Source: Zygnema cylindricum
Taxonomy: Eukaryota > Streptophyta > Zygnematophyceae > Zygnematales > Zygnemataceae
DNA: 12,487 nt
Direction of reading: 5' to 3'
Assembly (NCBI GenBank): GCA_037447655.1
Contig: JBBHKE010002324.1
Span: 42,072 to 54,558, forward strand
Below the pieces are notes generated by a model. That model was not told the origin of the DNA, searched no databases, and worked only from the letters and a program-made list of their open reading frames with translations. Both the position numbers and the translations under genes were made by a program. Positions 6,901 to 12,487 of this stretch are shown here, one piece after another (position 1 is the stretch's first letter; each line of letters begins with the position of its first letter).

Positions 6901-9900
6901 TGAAGTGGACGATTGTGAACCGCGAAAAGAATTAGCGTTAAGAAAAAAACAATTAGTTCTAATAACACTATTATATGTTCGGAGTGCAACAATCAGGACA
7001 AATTCGTGTTATTAATGGTAATGGCGATTCATAGTGTACTAACAGAACCACTCTAATGATGGTGAACTATGTTATTGTTGTTGCATGGGAAGTGTTCTCA
7101 CAGTTTGCGAAGAATGTAGTAAGTGCTAGTTCAATGAAATATGAAACAAGTAAAGGGGCACAAATGTGAAATCGGTTTAATGAAGGAGATTACTTTGTTG
7201 TAGGGCCTTGCAGTCTCTTTCACCGCATAGAAATTTCCTGTTTGAACTTCCACACATTGAGTTTAAATTTCATCCTTTTTTATGGTCTGTGATACCTCAT
7301 GATACCACTGTGATACCTCATGATACCTCTGTCTCATTTTTTCCAACTCCTTTAGCTTTTACTTTATTGTAACTTAAGTTGAAACTTACCCACTTTTAAC
7401 GAACTTTCATGAGCACTTTCGGTTTTGATGTTTATTTTTTTACTCTATTTTGTCTCAATTTACCTTTTATTGATTTCTCGTCTGGAGCGTCTTTTTAAAT
7501 ACCGCTTTTAAACTTAATCTTGCTGAACTGCACATGAACGTTTTTTTAAATTTTCCCCTCCAATCTGTACTTAGTACCTTCTTGGTCATCTCTTTATGAT
7601 TCCAATTCTCTTATCTAAACCTTTAACGAAAACTTATTGACATTCAATTTTTAACTTCTTGCTAGGTTAGACTAAGCATTTCCGGTTCTCGCCTCAGTTA
7701 CTTTTCCCCTAGCCGATTATATTTTGCAATAATTTTGGCCTTGATCTCCTTGAAGAAGTTCGGCTTTTTAGGGTTTTACAAGACTGTTTTAGGAGACTTG
7801 GATTGGTTATAGAAGTCTTATGGAAATTTTGAATAATATTTGGGGATTATTTTCTTTTCAATGTTGAGCTTTTTCTGTAAGCAATTAACATCGACAATTT
7901 GTCAAAGTCAAATGTACTCGATCAGTTTTTATTTATGTTATTACCGATGACAGATTTGGTTACCGTACCAAATTCAGATACTTATTATGTTTTATTTGTT
8001 TGATGAACAATTGTTGTAACTTTTTTCTGCGTGCGATGGAAAATGACATTATGATTTTTTAATATTTTTGTCCTAGACTTTTAAAAGAACTAAGATAGGA
8101 TCTGTTAAGAATATAACGGAGGTTTTCTGTCTGATCCAAGAAGGCATACGTGCATCTTTCATTGAATCAAAGGGCAATTCAACCTATGTACCGGGGAGAT
8201 TTTTGATTGGTTTTTTATATGGACTTATCTTTTGTACGATACACACATGATCTCTGTATATGTGTTTTGTATGGTTTATCTGTTGAGTATTTTTTGCTCA
8301 CCTTCATATATATCTAACACAAAAATATACGGATCATTTTCAACGGCTGTGGTTCATGCTAATTAAAAAAAGTATGAGAAAGAACGTCACTTTTCAAAAC
8401 TGCAGTAGTACAGCGGGAATTTAGTTAGAAAATTTACATCAGTTCGTTTCACATAAGATTAGTGTGGTATAAAGTTCTGGAGAAACAGCAAAAAAGTAAA
8501 AGTAGCGAAAGATGCACGATTGGTGCTCGTTTTAGTTACTCGCTTTGTTTCTCTTATTTTTTAGCGGGTATAAGTTTTGAGGGTAAAAATGGTTTGAAAT
8601 TCAGTTCAATTCTCATTTTTCCAGCACTTTACAATTGATGTAGTTAGGGTTACATTTTTTTTTTCCGATAGGGAGAAAGTTAAGCGTTCATCAATTAGTA
8701 TTCCAGTCAAAATTATCTATATGTACAATAATACGTAATATACCATTACTTCCAAGTATGTTACAATTGAAATTGTTCAATTTCTGTTAAAAAAAAAAAA
8801 TTAAGACACCGGTTCTCACTGCCCATTACTTCTTAAGTGTGGCAAATGTGACCATGTTGTATGATTTAGAAAAAATAATTTCTTTGAAAAAGGAATAAAA
8901 AATGTACAATATGGTCATGATTTCTCGCACCCAAAAATTATGTCACGTGTTTTTGTTGAAGTAAATCATGTAGTTCACACTAATTTATGTTTAGGTATTA
9001 AAAAACATCCGTCACAAGGTCAGAAGTGTGAAGGAAAAAAGAAGGGGAAGTAGCCTCCCATCTTTTTATGCTTTTTCCTAGACTCTTTTTCTATATTAAT
9101 TTGTTTTTTTGATTCGTACATCGTTTTAAATACAAAAAAGTGAAACTTTTTGCCCATTTTTTTTTTTCGCTTTTTCACTTTCAATGACACCTCTATTAGT
9201 TATTGTTGTCCTTTTTAACATTTAATGTGTAGTGAGTTATGTTTAATACTTGGTTGTTCAATTTCAGTATCTAATGTTCAGTAAAGTACCATCCATTTTT
9301 CTGTTTTTTCCCCTTTGTTTTTAACAGCCGTCAGTTAACATATGTTGTTTTTTTTTTTGGTTGGGAGGGAACAGAACTCTAGTGCTGGAGAAACTGGCCT
9401 TATCTCAAGATAATTTGACGGAAATTTTGGACGCTTGTTTAATTTTGGAGGATTTGAGTATACGATACATATCCGGTCTGACTACTGCAAAGATTCGAGT
9501 TTCACATCATAATTTGAAGTAAGAATAACTTCTTTTGAATGCATTTTTCCATAGTGAAGTTCAATGAGTTATAACGGATTTTTTTCATCTGAAGTTATGA
9601 ATTGAAATGAAAGCGTGAAGGGAGAGTCCCTAATTCCCTAAAAATATGAATTTCCGCGACTTAATCAATCTGCATACGTTTTCGAGACTGCCTTTTTTCG
9701 TAACTGCAGAATAATTCAGCAACCTTACTCTCATTTCTTATTATTTAAATAACTTTCTTCATGTCAATGGAACCACTGCCTCTCTCTCACTCCCTTTATT
9801 TTGCCGTGTTTTTCTCCTCCTTCACAATCTTTTCCTCTTCCTTTCTGTTGTTCTCTCTTCTTTCCTTAACCGCCATGCCCCTCAATCCGCCTTCCTCTTA

Positions 9901-12487
9901 TTCGTTCCTTCTTCCCTCTTCGACTTTTTTTTTTCCTGGGGTTCTCTGTTTTTCTTCTCCTTCTCCTTCCTCTCCTTCCTTTGCATCCTCCCTCTCCACC
10001 CTCCTCTCCATCTCCATCTCCATCTCCATCTCCATCTCCATCTCCATCTCCATCTCCATCTCCATCTCCATCTCCATCTCCATCTCCATCTCCATCTCCA
10101 TCTCCATCTCCATCTCCATCTCCATCTCCATCTCCATCTCCATCTCCATCTCCCCTCTCCCTCTCCCTTACTCTTCCTCTCTCCCTCCCTCCCTCACCAC
10201 GTATTCCTATCCCCAGGCGTGTGGAGGTCTACATGGGCGACATGCAGGAGGTCAACGTGGCGGGTCCAGCCGTCACCGAAATTAGAGTGGATTCTGTGCA
10301 ATTGCAAAGTCTCGTGTTCCACACATGTGCCGCGTTATCGGGCCTCACTGCGACATGTGTTGCACTCCGAGTGGTGGAACCGTCCAGTATCGCCCTTCGG
10401 AATCTCAAGGATCTCACATTGGATTGCCCGGCGAGCTGCCAGGTGGCACCTTGCTATTGGCTGCCTTGTCTTTTCGTCTAGTCTCGGTTCGTTTCGTCCC
10501 GGTTGGTCTCGTCTCGTCTCGTCTGGTCTTGTCTCATATCGTTTCATCTTGTCGCCTTTCGTCTCATCTCGTTTCATCTCGTCTCGTCTCGCCTTAATCC
10601 CTCTGGTCTCATCGCGTCTTGTCATGTCGAGTCTCATTCCGTTTCGTCTCGACTCGTCGTGTCGCGTCTTGTCTCATCTATTTGTCATGTCTCGTCCCAT
10701 CCCGTCTTGTCTTGTCTTGTCTCGTCTCTTCTCGTCTTGTTTTGTCTTGTCTTGTTTCGTCTTGTTTCATCTGGTTTCACCTCGTCTCATCTTGTTTCAC
10801 CGTGTCTCATTTTTTTCGCTCGTCTCATTTTTGTTCTCATGCTGACTTTTTTCTATGAAATCTCCCTTTGTCTCCTCTTCTCTCCTCTCCTTCTATTTGG
10901 TATCATTGGAGACGAATTTCTTTTTTCTGTTGACCCAAATCACATGTTTTTTCATAGTTTTCGCCAATTCTTCTTGAATCCTTTTCTTTCTCTCTCTCCT
11001 CCCCTCGGCCCTTCTCATCGTCCCTCATCTCCTCTTCCGTCCCGTCATGGCATGATTTGTCTTCTAATCCTCAAGATCGTTTTCTCAACTAACCACTTTA
11101 ATTGTCTTTTGTCTTTTTTTTTATTTCCAGTCGTCGTTTTCGCGTGGCACAGGTCTTTGAAGTTCTTATCTCTCAACCTTGTTTCCTCTATTAACAGCTT
11201 CTTTCTTTCTTTCTCGTTTTTCCTTTCTTTTCGATTTTTGTTTTCGTTTTCGTCTGGCACAGATTTTTCAAAGACTGGCCCAACGTTGCCTCATGAAATT
11301 TGGATCCGGGTTTTTGTCGTTAGTGGATTTGCGCCTCGGGGGAGGGGCAACTGGACAGGCACAACTGGTGGGAGATGCGAGAACACCGGCAATTTGTTCG
11401 ATCTGCCCAGCTCTCAAAAGGTCCGACCCTTTTTCCCGGTTTTCTTATGTGTTTTTTGGATATTTATATAAATGTATGTGTGTGTGTATATAGGTACATT
11501 TTTATACAGACACATATTCACATTATAAACTCGTAGATGTTTACATATTTACACGTTGTACACATTATACAGATGATATAGAAAAAAACATAATGTTTGT
11601 CCCTCTATATACAATGTATATGTATGAATATTTTACATTTGTTCGAAATATGTATAATATTAGGCATATTATATACAAATATCTATAATGTCTGTGCGTG
11701 CATATACAAACACATATAATATATATAGACATAAAAAAATATGTACATTATGCACATATGTATATAGGTGTGTGTGTGTGTATATACTCCCCAGTTTTTT
11801 TGTGGTCGCTGCCCATGGGGAATTACTGTCTTTTGAGAAAACTTAAAAAGAAATTTGTAGTAAAGCAGATACCTTTTGATAGTTCAAATGAATACTAGTA
11901 CTGGAAAAGGTAAAGGTAAATCAAAATGAAATATGAAAAGCACACATTATTTTATTAAACTATTTGAAACTTTCAAACATGTATCATTTTAGGATTTTTT
12001 GGGGCTCTTGGCGTTTTTGGGGTGTTTTATAAAGCACATTTTTTTAAAGAAAAGTTTTGGAAAAAAAGAACTTGCAAATGAAATAAGCCCAGAAAGGCGC
12101 GTAAAAACTCGCTGGAAATATGATGTGTTTCTTTGACTATCAATAAGAAAAGAAAATAAAAAACGACAAAGGCAAAGGTAAAAATAAAGATAAAGAAAAA
12201 TAGAGATAAGTTAAAGATAAAGCTAAAGGTAAAGGTCAAGATAAAGATGAAGATAAAGATAACGATAAAGGTAACAATAAAGATAAAGATAGTGATAAAG
12301 TTAAAGATAAAAACAAAGATAAAGATAAGGACAAGGACAAAGACAAAGATGAAGATAAAGAAAGATACAGATAAAATCTAAGAATTAATAATTAAAGATG
12401 GGAAATATTCAGGCTTCAAGTCTCGAGTGAGGAGGCGGTGATGCAAGTCGCATCGGAATCTTTGGGACTTTTGGGAAACGAATCGAT
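3788..12487 (+). CDS. F-box/leucine-rich-repeat protein, partial (6 exons)
   Basis: Probable substrate-recognition subunit of an SCF ubiquitin ligase. Exons 3788-3907, 5697-6043, 9375-9518, 10217-10442, 11263-11420 and 12413-12487 join in phase at every junction, giving 356 codons plus two bases, open at the right edge. Residues 1-40 are an F-box: LPEEAQGAVLCKLRDARDVA, then VSATVCTLWRRL, the surface that would bind SKP1. Leu-rich repeats follow: LRKLRLRH, LEELYLED, LRKLTFSG, LRTLVLEK, LEDLSIRY, LKRVEVYM, LQSLVFHT, LKDLTLDC, LVDLRLGG, LKRLQVSS. Order and spacing resemble Arabidopsis F-box/LRR At1g67190 (about 420 residues), from memory of that family, so about 60 residues are missing. The start at 3788 matches the family N-terminus. 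The frame is also open from ATGs at 3659 and 3710, so an extension of up to 43 residues is possible. Confidence 0.87.
3935..4260 (+). repeat. Degenerate TTTAGGG/GGGTTT-rich sequence
   Basis: Many TTTTAGGG, GGGTTTCC and TTAGGGTTAGGG motifs, including a near-perfect 21-base tandem (TTTCCAGGGTGTTTTTTAGG) at about 3980-4022. They resemble the plant telomere unit TTTAGGG but are irregular, so this is interspersed repeat, not a telomere. Confidence 0.7.
4075..4107 (+). pseudogene. Relic copy of the 3' end of F-box exon 1
   Basis: TTGTGGCGGCGGCTGTG is identical at 3884-3900 and 4090-4106, 206 bases apart. In frame the copy reads SAVCTLWRRL then TGA; the real exon reads SATVCTLWRRLC. Val, Cys and Thr codons differ only at third positions. 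The sequence after it (GTTGTTACCTCTTTTA) also resembles the start of intron 1 (GTTGGTACCACCTCTTTT). Confidence 0.78.
4546..4655. repeat. Pentamer repeats AACAT and ACACG
   Basis: Degenerate AACAT units (4546-4600) pass into about eight near-perfect ACACG/CGACA units (4606-4648), then into AACCTAACAAC. Two adjacent pentamer families differing by substitution. Confidence 0.85.
5168..5258 (+). pseudogene. Relic copy 1 of F-box exon 2 (oldest)
   Basis: It aligns to 5721-5815: TTGGCCGTAAAA, GACCGATAC, GAGACAGTGACTACGATGAT. Translated it reads LAVKFLSDRYGETVTTMIL, stop, SRGLQKLQLC, against LAVKLSSDRYDETVSTMILR and SRGLRKLRLR. The acceptor and first eight codons are missing. It extends further into the exon than copies 2 and 3 and still has the Arg codon that became TGA in them. 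Confidence 0.8.
5374..5438 (+). pseudogene. Relic copy 2 of F-box exon 2 with acceptor
   Basis: CAACTGCAG then GTTCACAGTCTCGACTTTGT is identical to the real exon start at 5697. Changes relative to the exon are mostly synonymous except Pro to Leu and Arg to stop (CGA to TGA). It ends at GAGACAGT and runs into the spacer. Confidence 0.88.
5535..5596 (+). pseudogene. Relic copy 3 of F-box exon 2 with acceptor
   Basis: TTGCAG then GTTCACAGTCTCGA, followed by TATCCGTTGGCCGTAAAACG. One codon is lost relative to the exon, several residues differ, and it shares the TGA with copy 2, so the two descend from one already stopped copy. Confidence 0.88.
5697..6043 (+). CDS. F-box gene exon 2 (first LRRs)
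   Basis: The acceptor is CTGCAG before GTTCACAGTCTCGAC, and the donor CTCAG then GTGAGA. It encodes VHSLDFVPLAVKLSSDRYDE to KEPTMAKMCYL, 115 codons plus AG of a split Arg. Its first 60 bases are repeated in decayed form three times upstream. Reading through the donor meets TGA at once. Confidence 0.88.
6111..6304 (+). other. Two repeated donor-like sites after exon 2
   Basis: The true donor CAGGTGAGAG at 6041 is repeated exactly as CAGGTGAGAG at 6111 and nearly as CAGGTGAGGG at 6296; CAGCTGAGAG follows at 6365. They sit in degenerate GA-rich repeat sequence. Use of either would add an immediate TGA to the message. Confidence 0.6.
6430..6633. mobile_element. MITE with 27-bp perfect terminal inverted repeats
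   Basis: TACACCGCCCATCG with TTATTAGTGTTAA at 6430-6456 is the exact reverse complement of 6607-6633. The terminal TA on each side fits a duplicated TA target. The element is 204 bases, AT-rich, non-coding. The end sequence TACACCG...ATCG...ATTAGTGTTAA matches the right arm of the 3240-3464 element, so both belong to one family. Confidence 0.82.
6658..7038. mobile_element. Possible decayed relative of the same MITE family
   Basis: The right end, reversed, reads TACACTATGAATCGCCATTA, close to the family end TACGCCGTGAATCGCTATTA. A weaker match TACACATGTCAATATCATTA sits at 6658 in the opposite sense. Inner arms do not pair well, so the left boundary is uncertain. Confidence 0.35.
7288..7329. 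repeat. 21-bp tandem duplication
   Basis: TGTGATACCTCATGATACCAC at 7288-7308 is repeated at 7309-7329 with one change. Confidence 0.85.
9375..9518 (+). CDS. F-box gene exon 3 (LRR)
   Basis: The acceptor GGAACAG ends at 9374; the donor is TTTGAA then GTAAGA at 9519. It encodes (R)TLVLEKLALSQDNLTEIL, DACLILEDLSI and RYISGLTTAKIRVSHHNL, a typical LRR segment. It takes one base of the split Arg from exon 2 and leaves AA of a split Lys for exon 4. Confidence 0.88.
9519..10216 (+). other. F-box gene intron 3 (698 nt), pyrimidine-rich and AG-free 3' half
   Basis: From 9720 to 10214 there is no AG dinucleotide on the sense strand; the first AG after 9718-9719 is the acceptor at 10215-10216. It contains the TCTCCA hexamer array. 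Confidence 0.85.
10005..10154. repeat. TCTCCA hexamer microsatellite, about 25 units
   Basis: An essentially perfect hexamer array ending about 60 bases before the exon 4 acceptor. Open frames across it (Ser-Ile, Ser-Pro, Met-Glu repeats) are repeat artefacts. The Ser-Pro frame happens to be continuous with exon 4. Confidence 0.97.
10217..10442 (+). CDS. F-box gene exon 4 (LRRs)
   Basis: The acceptor is CTATCCCCAG and the donor GCTGCCAG then GTGGCA at 10443. It encodes KRVEVYMGDMQEVNV through LQSLVFHTCAALSGL to LKDLTLDCPASCQ, 75 codons plus the completing base. GC content is well above that of the flanking introns. Confidence 0.88.
10475..10835. repeat. Degenerate TCTCG pentamer repeat
   Basis: Some 70 units of TCTCG and variants (TCTTG, TTTCG, TCATC, TCTGG) in one orientation, with a 5-base period held for about 350 bases despite many substitutions. 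Confidence 0.9.
11153..11182 (+). pseudogene. Relic copy of the 5' end of F-box exon 5 with acceptor
   Basis: CGTTTTCGCGTGGCACAG at 11135-11152 copies CGTTTTCGTCTGGCACAG at 11245-11262, 110 bases apart. After it GTCTTTGAAGTTCTT reads VFEVLISQPC, against IFQRLAQRC in the real exon, then reaches a stop. Identity is strong in the acceptor and weaker in the exon part. Confidence 0.65.
11263..11420 (+). CDS. F-box gene exon 5 (LRRs)
   Basis: The acceptor TGGCACAG ends at 11262. It encodes IFQRLAQRCLMKFGSG, FLSLVDLRLGGG and ARTPAICSICPALKR, 52 codons plus AG. The donor AAAAG then GTCCGA is a poor consensus match, but the phase and the LRR reading (PALKR continuing to LQVSS) support it. Confidence 0.8.
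11470..11790. repeat. TG/CA and TA-rich microsatellite region
   Basis: Begins with TGTATGTGTGTGTGTATATA and ends with GTGTGTGTGTGTATATAC. Between them lies degenerate TATACA/CACATA sequence with the same alternating purine-pyrimidine character. Confidence 0.85.
12165..12372. repeat. Degenerate AAAGAT (GATAAA) hexamer repeat
   Basis: About 30 units of AAAGAT, with variants AAAGGT, AAGGAC and AAGATG, holding a 6-base phase. It could be read as Lys-Asp repeats but ends in a stop before the exon 6 acceptor, so it is treated as intron. Confidence 0.88.
12413..12487 (+). CDS. F-box gene exon 6, cut by the window edge
   Basis: The acceptor ATATTCAG ends at 12412. The first G completes Arg, then LQVSSEEAVMQVASESLGLL and GNES follow. 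Using the next AG (CTTCAAG) would hit a stop within three codons. The upstream pyrimidine tract is weak. Confidence 0.75.

Larger units (their letters stand above)
6044..9374 (+). other. F-box gene intron 2 (3331 nt)
   Basis: A GA-rich beginning (to about 6400), then MITE-like elements at 6430-6633 and perhaps 6658-7038, a 21-base tandem at 7288, and AT-rich sequence to 9374. Neither strand shows a recognisable gene or RNA. A weak inverted repeat (GTGACCATGTTGTAT near 8849 with TGTACAATATGGTCAT near 8903) could form a hairpin. Confidence 0.75.
10443..11262 (+). other. F-box gene intron 4 (820 nt)
   Basis: It consists of TCTCG-type pentamer repeats followed by T/C-rich sequence, with a relic of exon 5 at 11153. 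The long Ser/Leu/Val-rich open frames through it are caused by the repeat. No gene is seen. Confidence 0.8.
11421..12412 (+). other. F-box gene intron 5 (992 nt)
   Basis: TG/TA-rich sequence, then a plain AT-rich part, then an AAAGAT repeat. An open frame at about 11780-11898 has no recognisable domain. No gene is seen. Confidence 0.75.

Noticed and set aside
8461-8490. Possible relic of exon 3 (shared CTGGAGAAAC)
   Set aside because: Only ten bases agree and neither flank nor reading frame continues the match.
8845-8925. Hairpin as a non-coding RNA or microRNA precursor
   Set aside because: The stem is only about 15 imperfect pairs with an AT-rich loop; too weak to call.
9761-10285. Ser-Ile repeat protein on plus strand and Met-Glu repeat protein on minus strand
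   Set aside because: Direct translations of the TCTCCA microsatellite.
10503-11471. Long 322-codon open frame
   Set aside because: Its Ser/Leu/Val-rich text comes from the TCTCG pentamer repeat, and the frame crosses intron 4; only the exon 5 part has any support, in the splice-consistent frame.
11698-11898. Open frame in intron 5 with LKKKFVVKQIPF-like end
   Set aside because: Its first half is TA/CA microsatellite and I recognise no family in the rest.

Overview
The window looks like nuclear DNA of a green (streptophyte) plant. Its two protein genes are broken up by GT-AG introns. Their closest recognisable relatives are plant proteins: an RPA70 subunit of plant type, and an F-box/LRR protein resembling Arabidopsis At1g67190. 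The introns are AT-rich, long (up to about 3.3 kb) and full of simple repeats. There are no operons, bacterial-type genes, tRNAs or rRNAs that I can see. The species cannot be fixed from this sequence; TTTAGGG-like motifs and the long introns would suit an early-diverging lineage, but that is a guess.

Layout. Positions 1-354 are intron of the leftward gene. Positions 355-2182 carry four exons of a minus-strand gene for the large subunit of replication protein A (RPA70): charged linker, all of DNA-binding domain A and the beginning of domain B. The rest lies off the left edge. Positions 2183-3787 are the region between two divergently oriented genes. This holds a probable 5' leader intron of the RPA gene, three E2F-like sites, a snap-back transposon-like element inside GTACCGTAC-rich sequence, and a CT-rich leader with a G-box. 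From 3788 to the right edge runs a plus-strand F-box/LRR gene. Six exons (3788-3907, 5697-6043, 9375-9518, 10217-10442, 11263-11420, 12413-12487) join in frame to 356 codons and continue past the window.

Function. RPA70 binds single-stranded DNA in replication, repair and recombination. The F-box/LRR protein would be the substrate-selecting part of an SCF ubiquitin ligase. They share an upstream region, but nothing in the sequence shows that they act together.

Most notable. In both genes, introns hold decayed copies of the adjoining exon's edge, in the same orientation. In several cases the copy includes the splice acceptor: RPA exon 4 (copy at 609-661), F-box exon 2 (three copies, 5168-5596) and F-box exon 5 (copy at 11153-11182). 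The 3' end of F-box exon 1 is copied at 4075-4107. In addition, several introns lack AG on the sense strand over very long distances, most strikingly 495 nt before F-box exon 4. The RPA gene appears to start directly at the linker, with no N-terminal DBD-F domain in the expected place.
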